64,000 nucleotides of DNA from Typhlomys cinereus (Eukaryota; Chordata; Mammalia; Rodentia; Platacanthomyidae), in contig JALPQD010000246.1 in assembly GCA_023101885.1 (NCBI GenBank), forward strand, positions 1,488,001 through 1,552,000, given 5' to 3'. Below, in pieces: positions 36,241 through 46,857 of the stretch. Numbering within the stretch: the first letter of the stretch is position 1; each line of letters begins with the position of its first letter. The position numbers and the translations under genes are program-made. The notes under the pieces were generated by a model. That model saw only the letters and a list, made by a program, of their open reading frames with translations. It ran no database searches and was not told the DNA's origin.

Positions 36241-37197
36241 CATGAATTGAGCCAACTTACCTGAGAATCTAAGCATTACATATTGTATGGGAGCACTCCC
36301 TTCTTTCCTATGACTATACAAACTCATGGAATCTGTTCTCATGAAAGAAGATGATATTCCTGTTTTCCTAAGTTATTTTCATTCAGATATCACAGTAAAT
36401 TAATTTTTTTTATTTTTTAAGGAAGAATTGGTATTTTTTAATGTTACAATATATATAAGGAACTGAATTTAATGCCATGTTCTTGAAAAAAATTTAAAAA
36501 TCTCAAATTCCCACCAGCAAAAATATATATTATGCATCTACAGCACATAATAATGTATGTTAAAGTCATAATGAGTCATATAATTCATTTAGAATATATT
36601 TTAGTAGATCCTCTTTCTAGTTTCCATTTATTTATCTGTTTTGTAGCTAGCAAAACTTTTTATATTTTCTATCCATGTTGACATCCCATTCTTGTAACTG
36701 ATTATTCATGTACTGAAGATTGTGACCTAATTTTATTACATTTCTATATCTTTGCATAACAATATTAGCAAAACCCATTGAAACTCCCAACATATTTTCT
36801 TTATTTTCTTAGCAATAATTGTTAGCTGTCAATATCTGCTCCCACTGAAATTCTTCTCTCAATCATTTCAATAGAAATTTGAGTTTTATTGCAATGTTAC
36901 CTGAACAAAAAAATTGGAAATATAGTCACATCAAAGAACTAATTGTAATGGCTTTGACATTCAAGCCAAACAAATGTCATAAAGCAGATTTCAAAAAGGT
37001 GTGAAGTTATGACAACTTTAAAACACAGTTAACCTAGTTCTAGGAATGCAAAACCATCACTGGTTATTATCAATACAAGAAAATTTAAATTTGTTTGCTT
37101 TAATTTCTTAAGGTGACTTAGTCATTTAATGTATCTCTGCTTTTTCTCTCTCTCTGTTATATCAATCCAAGTCTAAAGGAAAGTTGTTGTTGACATG
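36241..37197. other. Unannotated AT-rich DNA
   Basis: No gene or recognisable repeat is seen with confidence. Confidence 0.5.
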
Positions 37198-37249
37198 AAA
37201 TGACTTTTATAATTTTTATTTTTGTATAAATACAAGGGGCAGAGGAATC

Positions 37250-37311
<62 letters not shown>
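37250..37311. repeat. (GA)n microsatellite
   Basis: A nearly pure 62-bp GA run with one AAAG interruption, positioned where the B3 SINE tail repeat lies. Confidence 0.97.
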
Positions 37312-37316
<5 letters not shown>

Positions 37317-37416
37317 CATGTGCACCAAGAAGCATGTACAAAGTCTAGGGCAGTTTTTAGGGGTCTCTTTTCTCCTTCTACCATGTAGGCTTCAGACTTG
37401 AAATTAGGTAACCAGG

Positions 37417-37735
37417 TGTCGTGGTTTGATGTGAGTTGCTCACAGAAAACTCATCCCTTTGCACCTTGAGTTGATGTAAATATTGGAAAGGTAGCTGTAG
37501 CCATGTTTGGGAGGTAGAAGTTGGTGGAACTAGAAACATCAGGATGAGCTGACTTTGGCGTTTGGTGGTCCCTGCTTTCTCTCAGTCCACCCCCGCCCTT
37601 GCTCCCATCTGCAGACATGTCTTCAGCTTGGTAATTTCTGCCATGCTGGACTATATCCCCCTGGAACCATAAGCCTCAAAGTGGCTTGTGCCTGAGTGTT
37701 TTCTCACAGCAGAAAAAAGAAACCCAACTTCAACA
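37417..37735 (+). mobile_element. MaLR-type solo LTR nested in a B3 SINE
   Basis: It opens 'tgtcgtggtttgatgtgagttgctcacag', contains 'gaggtagaagttggtgg', 'ggtggtccctgctttctctc', 'gccatgctggactatatccccctggaaccataagcc' and ends 'ttttctcacagcagaaaaaagaaacccaacttcaaca'. It starts with TG and ends with CA. The insertion splits the SINE, so the LTR is the younger of the two. Confidence 0.75.
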
Positions 37736-37867
37736 CTTGGTTTTTGCACAGGTAATTTTCCTGCTGAGTCACTGCCTTACAGAACCAAAATGACTTCCTG
37801 TGAGCACATTGAACAGAAGAAAACATCAAGGCCTTATATTACAAGACCCCTCACTAAACATTTCGTC

Positions 37868-37965
37868 TGGAAGGAAGAAAGGAGGGGGGTATAAAAGGAA
37901 GAAAGAGGAAAAGAGACAGGGTAGAGGGAGAGAAGAGTTAGGAAGCGAGGAGAAAGAGCAAATGG
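37868..37965. repeat. Purine-rich tract
   Basis: An almost continuous A/G stretch with GGAAG, GAAAG and GAGAG motifs, not a regular microsatellite. Confidence 0.7.
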
Positions 37966-39921
37966 AGTGACGTAGCTGAAAGTAGTCTAAGGAGCTCAGC
38001 TTACCTTACTGTAAACCAGGATACTGAAGAAATCTCTTCATTTAATACAGAATGCATCCTACTCCTTCAATAGACACCTGCTGAAAGTGATCTTGTCCGC
38101 TGATCAAATGATTTGGTGTTCCCTGCAACTTGTTACATTGGTTGTCATCAAATGTCCAGATGCAGAGCTCCTGCCCAAATTGCCAATTGTGTGCAAGTAT
38201 ACAGCTGACTGACCTTGATACTGGTCCTTCTCCCAGCACCTCGTTACAACAGAGCTGGATTATCTGACCTCCGAGGCCCTGTGCAATCCTGAGATTTTAA
38301 AAGGCTGTGATTTCCTCCTGTGTATACAAACCTCAGAGCAAATTTATTTAAGGATTTTTTTATTAGGTCGCATTCACTTTCGTGGCCAGGGCTTTTAAAT
38401 GCTGACATAGGAACATTTCACTCAAGTGGATTTATATGCAAATGTCCCACCAGGATGCAGCCGTTTGTATTTATGGACATGATGACTATTATTTATGCAG
38501 ACTTTTCTAAAATAATCATTACCATGTTATCTAAAGAACGCTGATATGAAGGCCATTTAGGTTCAGAATCATCTGTCTGTGGATGTATTTGTCCCCTGAG
38601 TCTAGGAAATCATTTGAAAGTTTAACATAGTTCTGGGAATACAATGTCTCCCCTTGAATTCACCTCCCCAACATGAAACAAAAGATTCAGTTTCCTAGTT
38701 CATCACACCCTGGTTAGCATTCTACCAGCACTACTGGTGGTGGGTGGGCTTTATCCTTCCTTGCCCTTTCCAGGGGCTTCTACCACTAACTGTTCACATT
38801 TTTCTTCCTTTGTTGTCCTGGGTCCTGTGGTATAGCTCAATCCATGACTGCCCTTAGGACTGATACTAGGGGACTCTAAAGCTCACCAGCCACAAAGAGA
38901 AACAAAGACAGATCAAGCTGTCTGTGTCCCTGGATCATCTGATCAGCCTATGATGGAATTTCTTTGAAATGCATGTCAATTCACAAACAGGGATCTTGTG
39001 AGATACACATCCACCTCCTCCTTTGGAGGAGGCGTGAAAGAAAAAGGAAGGTGTGATTGCTGAACGGTTTTCTCAGCAGCATTGAGCTGACCTTGCATTT
39101 AAAGATAGAGGATGGGGTAACACTGTAGGAAAGTGTGAGCAGATGAAGCAGTGCTGTTTGTGCAGCTGCTGAATATCAGAACTGGAGCTGAACAACGGCG
39201 AAAGACAAAGCTGCAGAAAAGTGAGCCTTTCCCTACAGTTAACCCTTCCATCTTTCAGTCCCTGCTAGATAATTTTTTAAAAATGCAGGACAAACACACA
39301 TCTTGCCTTCATTTTCCTCTAATACATAAAAAAAATCCTACTTATTTAGAATGCTGCTGTCAAAGCATTCACTGAAGTATTTATCTCCCTTACCGCTCTG
39401 TATCTGGAACTTGGACAAAGACTGAAGTTTGGGAAGGGGATGTGGCAGCAGGTTACACAAAGTCATTTTCCCTGGTGTTACTATCAGCCAGTGTGGTCCC
39501 AGAAGTGATGGAGTGATGATAAAGCTAAACTGGACTTCGAAGAACAACAGGCTTGGTTCAGATGTGGATGAGGCTAGGTGGTAAGACTCAGGACAAGAGC
39601 TGTGTGAAGTAATACACAACTCACATCAGTTTTTACAGTACGTTTGTTATTTCTAGACTTATGTATGAAGCCACAATTTCATAGGAGCAACACATTGCAT
39701 GTAAGGTAGGAAGTTAACATTTATTTAATGTCAGTATTGTATCATGCAGTAGACTAATTGTGATAGTCCACTGAGAAGCATTATGTTTCTTGTAATACTT
39801 TCTTTCCCACGCTCTCTTTGCTTAAGAAAAATGAATTCTGGCATCACTGATAAGTAGTTAGGCTCCAAAATTGGCTAATATTGGTGTGATATATTTTTAT
39901 CTTCACTGTGATGTAATACAC
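37966..39921. other. Unannotated DNA, including a possible conserved element
   Basis: No gene or repeat is recognised. The part at 38290-38545 is complex and non-repetitive, with AT-rich motif clusters ('gatttatatgcaaatgtccc', an octamer-like site near 38430; 'actattatttatgcagac' near 38486). It is the best-looking non-repeat stretch in the window, but conservation cannot be judged here. Confidence 0.3.
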
Positions 39922-40231
39922 AGGTAAAACAGGTTAAGTAAGTAAAGACTTAGCTTGGCTTGTGACTTAAGGTGGATACGGTTTCCCTGGCCATGAAGCC
40001 ATGGTATCCCCAGAGGATTCTGGCTCTGGCGCCTGCAGCTTGTTCACCTTCAGGTGGATCAGGAAGTTGGAGTGAGACAGGAAGTAGGCATGGCAGTGGA
40101 TATGAAATATTGCAACAACCTCCCTACCTAGCTCTCGAAGCTTGTACAATCTTCTACAACAAGGACCACCAACAGAGGACCGACTGTCCAATCTCAGGAC
40201 CCTAATGGGGACAGTTCACCATAACCATAAC
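39922..40231 (-). mobile_element. Antisense MaLR-type solo LTR
   Basis: The plus strand ends with 'ccaatctcaggaccctaatggggacagttcaccataaccataaca', the reverse complement of the TGTTATGGTTTG..GTCCCC start of these LTRs, and begins with the antisense of the 'gacttaagt' end. The middle 'gaagttggagtgagacaggaagtaggcatggcag' is antisense of the 'cttcctg' block. A complete solo LTR. Confidence 0.66.
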
Positions 40232-40242
40232 AAGGGTGGCCT

Positions 40243-40270
40243 TCTTTTGTTTTGTTTTGTTTTGTTTTTT
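40243..40270. repeat. (TTTTG)5 microsatellite
   Basis: Five TTTTG units are followed by T6, just beyond the 5' end of the antisense LTR. Confidence 0.92.
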
Positions 40271-40408
40271 ACATCATGTGTGGTTCTATAAGAAAATTAG
40301 CATTTTCTGGGACTTAAGAATCACAGAGAATTTTCCTGGAGATTCTATTCACCAGGCAAAGATAATTTGAGGAATTTACATGTCTTGCCATATGACAGCT
40401 ACTGCTTC

Positions 40409-40517
40409 CTTCCTCATTCTCTTCCTCTCTTGCTTCTCCTTTTTCTTCTTCTTCTTCCTCTTCTCCTTCTCCTCCTCCTTCTCTTCTCCTTCTCCTCCTT
40501 CTCCTTCTTTTTCCTGC
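40409..40517. repeat. Polypyrimidine tract (TTC/TCC/CTC)
   Basis: About 110 bp of almost uninterrupted pyrimidines, with TTCTTC, CTCCTT and CTCCTC triplets, partly mirror-symmetric. Both strands have long open frames here, as expected of triplet-rich simple sequence. Confidence 0.93.
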
Positions 40518-40987
40518 TGTTCCTGTGTGTGAACCACACTTGGAACACCATGAATCCATCTATTCTGTTGCTTCACAGTGGAAGGATGGACTTGGGAGCT
40601 TCTGCATTTGCTTGTTGCCAAGATTTTCTGTCCAAACAATATATTTGAGAACCATCCGAGAAATGATACCCCGTACACTGAAGAGTTAAATTTTACTAAG
40701 TCCCATTTCTCATTCACCTAGAAATTACACCCAATAGGAGTGAAATAATCAATAAGATGCTGCTACCCCTGTCTTCTCAGGGGCTATCAGCCCAGTGTTG
40801 CTGCCATCGCAGCTGAGTACTCGGACAGACCTTTATGGACGTACACACACTGCAAGCTTGCTCAGCGTTGGACATCTGAAATATTGCACCTGGGTAATCT
40901 GAACTAGAAAACTCTTTCTTCGTGAACCAACGACAAACGCCTTCATGTTTAATTTCTGTCATCTTTAATGTTGCTTTCCCATTTCCT

Positions 40988-41205
40988 GCTTCCTGGGTTA
41001 TGTGGGTAGGAGGTAGGATAGCAAGAGATGCCCTCACCATATGCAAGGAGGCTTTTTAATCACAACCACTGGGGAAATCAACATTCTGCAAGGCACTGTT
41101 AGGTCCAAGCCGGAGAACTTTGGGAGAGAAGTATCAATTATCTTCATTTTACTGAGAGCAAAGCTTGCAAGGCCAGTTTTTTCCAAGTCCCACTTAGAAC
41201 TGAAT
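40988..41205 (+). repeat. Inverted duplication, left arm
   Basis: This arm is the reverse complement of about 41690-41905. Around the centre, 36 bp are identical (aatcaacattctgcaaggca... at 41068-41103 onward into 'gtccaagcc'), with roughly 80-85% identity over the best 145 bp by hand alignment and weaker similarity to the arm ends. It includes an antisense MIR-like core ('atcttcattttactgag'). Confidence 0.85.
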
Positions 41206-41689
41206 CTCAAATGTAGGCTTCTGCGTCAGACACCCAAGTAGACCTGCAGATAAGAAATTCACCGTCACCCCCTCTTGATTGACCCAAGGCTGGGCTTCAG
41301 GGCAGCCATTCTGTTTCTGAGACAATGGGGACCTGGACATTCTTTGTCCTCTTCTGACCCAGTTTGACCCAGTGACTTAACTGTCTCACTCACTGTCTGC
41401 TGCCAGTGTCCTGTGATCGTTAAATCACACCTTTCTAAGATCTTATCTTCTCCTACCTCTTAGCATCTGCTCTAGCTCATTATGCCTCTGAACCCCTTGT
41501 AGCATCTACACTTCCCTTTCTGGAAGATACACTTGATCTCTAATCATGCTTTGAGAAACGAACACCAGACAATCTAAAATGGGCTGCACTGTGACTGCTC
41601 CTCACAATCCCCCCCCCAAAAAAATTGTTTCTCCTTCTTATCACTTCCTAAGCTCTTGTCCCCTAGAAAGTTTTCTTGATTTAAGTGTT

Positions 41690-41905
41690 CCACTTCCTAA
41701 CTAGATGACTTTGGAAACTTGCTTGACCTTCATACTTTACTATCAGTAAAATGAGAATAATTGATAGGTCTCTCCCAGAGTTCTTTGGCTTGGACCTAAC
41801 AGTGCCTTGCAGAATGTTGATTCCCAGTGGTTATAATTAAAAAGTCTCCCTGTACACGGTAAGGGCACCTCTAACTATACCACCTCCTCCCCACAGAACC
41901 CTGAA
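41690..41905 (-). repeat. Inverted duplication, right arm
   Basis: This is the partner of the left arm in opposite orientation, separated from it by about 485 bp. The exact shared block lies around 41783-41818. A MIR-like core reads in plus sense here ('ctagatgactttggaaacttgcttgac', 'atcagtaaaatgagaataattgata'). The similarity extends beyond the MIR portion on both sides, so independent MIR insertions do not explain it. Confidence 0.85.
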
Positions 41906-43339
41906 CACTTTCACTCCTCCAACCTATGCCTATTGAGACAGCAATATAGAAAAGACCAGGTGTATTATGTGTAAGGCTTAAGGCAGCATGAAAATGTATG
42001 AAGCTGAAAAGGGCAGAGAATAATCTCCCTTCCCACTGGCAACCCCCCAGGAGACTGTGAGCTTTAATTCAGCACCATGGTGTTGAGCATCAGATCTGCT
42101 ATGTTACCTCCATGCTTTATTGTACCACCCCCAAGAGAACACCACATCCCTCCTCTCTTCACTCTTCATTTATGTATATGCAGGCTTCTTATAGGGATGG
42201 AGGAGTTTGATTGCAATTGCTCTACCTTCAATTTTTATGTCTGGGAAGGAGAGGAGGTGAGAGAAATCAGCTGGACACACACAGGATACCAGCAACTAGG
42301 ATTGGATCACTAAGGACACGTTCCCGGGAGAGGGTAGGAACTGAGAAATAGGGTGAACCGAAGCACTAGTCACCTTTTCTTCCTCCATTCTCTCCACTAC
42401 CCAAACACCAAACAAAAATAAAAAATATTCAAAATATGAATTGGCAGTGCCAGTATGGAACTCTTCCAAGAACTTGTCTCTGGATGCTGAAGTGTTCACA
42501 CAGCATTCTTATGCCCCTGAGCCTGGCATCTAAGATTGCTCTGGATGGAGAGCTCCGAGTTGAATCATCCACAATGGATGATTGCTCCCTATGCTTGGAG
42601 AGCAGTGTCCAAAGTGGAAATATTCATGAATTGTGGATTGATCACTTAGGGCTCCACTGGACAGGATAATCAAATGGGACAAGAACTGATATGATACGGA
42701 CAATACTGCCTGGTGGAGTGTGGGCCTCATTGGGATGAAGTTCTTGTCTCTTTCTTCTGTAGCACCAATCTATGGAAATGAAGATTACCACTGTTCTAAA
42801 CTCCAGTGATTGTTAATGGTCATTTGGCAACTTTTCTTCCACTTGTCATTTTCTTTTCTTCAAACACAATGATGTGCAATGAGGAATAAAAACTACTTTT
42901 CATCATGTTCAGTTTAATGTTTGAAGAAAGTAGATGCTTTGACTGGATTATTACAGCCAAGTTAATCACTATACCCATTGCTTCTCTAGCCTCCCTTTGC
43001 CTTCTGTGTGAGGAACAACTGAGATGTATGTCCGACAAGTGTCAGGTTACCAGAGCCCTTGACATTGTAGTCAACTTGTTCTATATTTACTCATCTCATC
43101 ACTGTACATTTGTGACCTTTGGTTAGTGTCTTCTTACCTCTCTACCATGCTCACTGTGTTCACTCTCCTTCTGTGCTTAGTCTCACTGAATATGACAGTC
43201 TTGGGTAATACATACGTTGGCATTTTTAGATAATCTCACAAATAAGTGAGATTGTAAACTGTTTTCCTTCCAGTAGCTGGTTATTCCAGTTATTTTAATA
43301 ATCCCATGGACCATCCATCTTGTTCCAAAATGCAAGAAT
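41906..43339. other. Unannotated DNA
   Basis: No gene or repeat is recognised. A perfect 9-bp stem with a 3-base loop (aatcatcca-caa-tggatgatt) lies at 42563-42583, and an 8-bp stem (aatctcac/gtgagatt) near 43232-43253. Confidence 0.45.
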
Positions 43340-43455
43340 CCTCGTTTTCCCTCCACTTCCTCTTCTTCCTCTTCCTTCTTCTTTTATTCTTCCTCCTCCT
43401 CCTCTCCCTTTTCCTCCTCCTTTCCTTCTTCCTCCTTCTTCTCTGCCTTCTCCTT
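43340..43455. repeat. Polypyrimidine tract (TTCC/TCCTCC)
   Basis: About 115 bp of C/T with few purines, similar in style to 40409-40517 but not a copy of it. The open frame covering it is an artefact of the triplet pattern. Confidence 0.92.
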
Positions 43456-44005
43456 CATTTGCACTTGGCTAAGGTTATAGATACCTACACTCCATTGTCT
43501 TCAGTCACCTGTCAAAGATTATTTCTTGATTTTCACTACTGTGAATAAAGGCATGTCTTCACGGCAATGACTCAGGAGACATAGAACATCTAACCCCTAA
43601 AACAGTCATGGCCTCCTGCCATTTGGGGATCTAAAGCTAAAAAGTTCTGCCTTCCCCTTTTCTTTCTTTCTATGTCTTTTTCTAAAGCAAAACCATATTT
43701 TCCCTGACACTGTGCACTCTCTTGCTGCTTCTTTGAAGATTCCCACTGCTTTGCCAACTTCATGCTCCATCTCTCTTCTAATTTTTCTCATGACATTAAA
43801 TGTCTTCATTTGTGAATTTAACATATCCTTTGAGCCTATCACATGCACTGAATATATTATATGCTAACATTTGAAAAAGCACACAATTTTAATCACACTC
43901 AATTGGTTAATCATACTCAAATAATTTTCACTAGTTATTATACTTCTAATTTCTTCCCAATTTCGCTTAGTTGAAAGATATTCACATATTCAAGTTTAAT
44001 AACAT
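43456..44005. other. Unannotated DNA
   Basis: No gene or known repeat is seen. Confidence 0.5.
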
Positions 44006-44007
44006 TT

Positions 44008-44196
44008 TTGGAGACAGTACCTCATGTATCACAGTCTAGCCTAGAGTTTACCTCACTGTGTAGCAAAAGATCTCTGATCTTCCTGCCTCTACATCCTAAC
44101 TGCTGGTATTACAAGTATGAAACCACCACACCTAGTTTATATGGTGCAGGGGATCAAACCTAGGCTTTCCCACTACGTTCATCCTTAGTTGCTCAA
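44008..44196 (-). mobile_element. B4 SINE (ID + B1 fusion), antisense
   Basis: The plus strand reads 'tttggagacagtacctcatgtatcacagtctagcctagag', 'ccttcctgcctct'-like and 'ctggtattacaagtatgaaaccaccacacctagttta' (antisense B1 half), then 'gtgcaggggatcaaacctaggc' and 'cactacgttcatcc' (antisense ID half). The order defines B4. About 75-80% recognisable. Confidence 0.78.
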
Positions 44197-44246
44197 ATTT
44201 ATTCTGCATTACACAATATTTGCACATAAATTTTGCTAATGTATGC

Positions 44247-44703
44247 TGCTATGGTTTGAAAGTGTGTTTGATTTGTGCAATAGAAAGAAGCATGAAATTC
44301 AGGATGGCAATGTTGGAAGTTGGAAGAACCTTTATGAAGTAGGGTTTCTTGGCAAGTAATTAAGTCACTGGGGATGTATCTTCAGAAGGAATTAATGTGG
44401 TGCAAATGAACTAGTCAGGTTTCACAAGGCAGACACTTTAGAGAACAAAACTGCCCACTCCCCATTCTTTGGCTTCCTGTACCAACCTTCTCCTCCTGTA
44501 GAAATTCTGCCATTATGGAACCAATACAAAGCCAGAATGACTTTGGTACCATGGTCTTACATGTCTGCGAGTATGAGGCAGTATTAATTTTTGGCATTTG
44601 GGCTAAGACCAAGTGTGTAAGTGCTAGCTAAATGAATACCATTCTGTTGTAAATCACTCTGCCTCAGGATTTCATCTACAGCAATGGAAACTGAACCAGT
44701 ACA
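44247..44703 (+). mobile_element. Older MaLR-type LTR (MLT1/MST-like)
   Basis: It starts 'tgctatggtttgaaagtgtgtttg', continues 'gttggaagttggaagaacctttatgaagtagggtt', 'taattaagtcactggggatgtatc', 'ctttggcttcctgtacc', 'gaaattctgccattatggaa' and ends 'ctgcctcaggatttcatctacagcaatggaaactgaaccagtaca'. The TATGGTTTG start and the ending in 'GCAATGGAAACTGAACCAGTACA' are MaLR hallmarks. It is more diverged than the other LTRs, so probably older. Confidence 0.65.
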
Positions 44704-45520
44704 TCCTCATAACACCATTGCTCAGTGTTCTCAGTGAAACTTTTTTTTCCATGAGATGTTTTCTTTGCTGCTGCTGCCTTCAAACAATCGATGTAGCAAA
44801 GCTTCTACAGTCTCTTCATTCAGCGAATACTTATTTCATCTTCATGTTTACATGGTTACTTAGGTACATATCACAGTATGCTTAATTTTCATGGAAAAAT
44901 GGAAAATACTACTTCACTCTCTTCACATTGCTTTTGTAATGTGTTAAATATGAATTGAAAGTTATATATATACATATATATAATATTGACTGCATAAAAG
45001 ATTTATATTGTATGTAAAAGTAAAAGGAATAAAAATGGATTGAACATTAATATATTCGCTACAGTCAAAGAAATAGAAACTTAGATGTGATTAAAACTCC
45101 CTAGCTTCCTGCCCAAGGGACACAGGATCCTGGCATTTAATGGTTTTCATTACTTTTGTTTTGATTTGTGTAGTTTAACATATGCACCTACATTTGGTAA
45201 TGCATTTAGTTTTCAACTTGTTTGACATTTATATAAATGGCACTAGGTGTGTATGCTAAGCGCTTTCATTTCCTTTCTCTTCATCATACTGAGAGTCGCC
45301 CATCTTGATAACCATAAACACATGCCATTTATTTTCATTACTGTACAGTATTCATTGCAGAGTTATTGCAAAATATACATATCTCTTCCCCTTGAAAGAA
45401 TGATTTTTAGAGTTTTTATTTTGCTTTGGCAATTAGAGATGCCTTGGATATTGCCAAACATCTCTTGTGTTGTGCACATAGGAGCTTTTCAGGGTAATCA
45501 CCTAACTTGGTGGTAACTCA
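44704..45520. other. Unannotated AT-rich DNA
   Basis: No gene or recognised repeat. A 'tatatatatacatatatata' stretch near 44963 is simple sequence. Confidence 0.5.
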
Positions 45521-45521
45521 C

Positions 45522-45921
45522 TGTTCAAAAGAATCACACTAGCTCATATCCCTCTCAGAGATATTTGCTATCTGGACATCTGTAAGAGGAACGGACCCCT
45601 GGCAGGTTTGTATTGCCTGGATGGGCCACATGCATGAATGCAACTTCTTGAAACTAGAATCTACTGCCATGCCTGGTGTTGACTTCAAACCGCCTGGCTG
45701 AGAGGACCAACCCAGACAGGACAATGCAGCAAAAGCTCACACTGGTACTTATGGGAGGTTGGGTGGGGTATATAAGCAGCCCGATATTTACAATAAATGA
45801 GTCTGCAAGCTTGTGAGCCTGCTTTGCCACTCGCCTGACTTCCAGAGTCTGTGTTGTTGACTTTGCCCCTGCTTACCCCACCCCCAAGGGTCTCTGTGGG
45901 TCCCTGAGACTGCTACAGACA
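45522..45921 (+). mobile_element. Solo LTR with intact-looking TATA box and polyadenylation signal
   Basis: A TG..CA-bounded stretch with a retroviral LTR plan: a U3-like part, TATA box at 45769-45775, AATAAA at 45792-45797, then a C-rich U5-like part ('gagcctgctttgccactcgcctgacttcc', 'cccctgcttaccccacccccaagggtc') ending 'gagactgctacagaca'. No internal genes and no partner LTR are present. It differs in sequence from the MaLR-type LTRs. An ERV class II origin is a guess. Confidence 0.55.
45769..45797 (+). promoter_or_regulatory. TATA box and AATAAA of the solo LTR
   Basis: TATATAA at 45769-45775 is followed 16 bp later by AATAAA at 45792-45797. This spacing fits a compact LTR promoter with its polyadenylation signal near the transcription start. 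Activity is not shown. Confidence 0.5.
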
Positions 45922-46857
45922 TCCTCATCAAGGTTTTATATTACAGAACTGATAATTGTCAATCTCATGACAGAATTGTATTATATCACGTTTAGTTTGT
46001 ACTTTACCAGTTAAATTTTTCACATGCTTGCTGGGAATCTCACTTTCTTCTCCTTTTCAAAGATGGAAAGTGAATTTAGAACAAGCTTTACTATTTTATA
46101 TATATATAAATTTTGTGCATATTTTTTATAACTTGAGATTCTTTTTAATCACATTTGCAGATGTTAAAAGTCCTGATTGGATGCTAATTTCTGTTGAATA
46201 ATATTTTCCTGATCAGCAAATAATTCCATGTATAAATGACTCAGTGGCTGCTGAGAAGAAACAAAGGCAATGAAATAAAAGATGATAGTTTGTTTTTTTC
46301 CCACAGATGATGCCGAAAAATTGCTTATCCATGAGCTAAATTAACTTTTGTCTGTACTGCTTAAAGCACAGAAAAGCTAAATACAAATCTTTTCTCTGTG
46401 CAACATCTGTAATTTTACAGTCCTTGATTTGGGCAAAAATATTATCCTCTATGTGCCCCAGAAGTTTTTATATAGGAAAAATGGTGAGCTATGCTTTGAT
46501 AAGAGTTTCTGCTCTTCAAAAGAGCATGTTGAACAGTTAATAATTAACAGTTAATATAAAGTGGAGAAATATTTTCTAAATCACTCCAGTGAGTTAAGAC
46601 ACATCTGATCTCACAAAAGAAAAAAGAGTAATGTAGATTAACATTTCTAGAAACCCTTCACCAAGTACAATATATAGAGGATATATTCTCACACAAAGTG
46701 TGTCAGACATTTCTGTCATGTTGGCACAGATATGGAGTACATGGAATTCTGGTACACTGACAATGGTGAAATAAAATGAATAATCATTTTTGAAAAATTA
46801 GAGCTTTTGAATGTACATATATGCAGCCATGCATCAATTTAAATACTATCCATTTAT
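45922..46857. other. Unannotated AT-rich DNA, possible conserved part
   Basis: No gene is recognised. At 46165-46400 there is non-repetitive sequence with an AP-1/MARE-like 'aatgactcagtggctgctgagaag' near 46236, and a pyrimidine tract plus CAG (46290-46306) that resembles a splice acceptor. No exon can be supported. Confidence 0.3.

Larger units (their letters stand above)
37198..37796 (-). mobile_element. B3-type SINE split by an LTR, with target-site duplication
   Basis: The flanks carry the perfect 9-bp direct repeat aaatgactt at 37198-37206 and 37788-37796. Between them is an antisense B3 SINE: A/T tail, (GA)n run, 'ctccttctaccatgtaggcttcagacttgaaattaggtaaccagg', then, after the LTR, 'cttggtttttgcacaggtaattttcctgctgagtca', the A-box end. 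The two halves join into a continuous SINE if 37417-37735 is removed. Confidence 0.82.

Noticed and set aside
40314..40717. Overlapping frames rich in E/R/K or L/F
   Set aside because: Triplet-rich polypyrimidine sequence stays open on both strands. There are no domain or splice signals.
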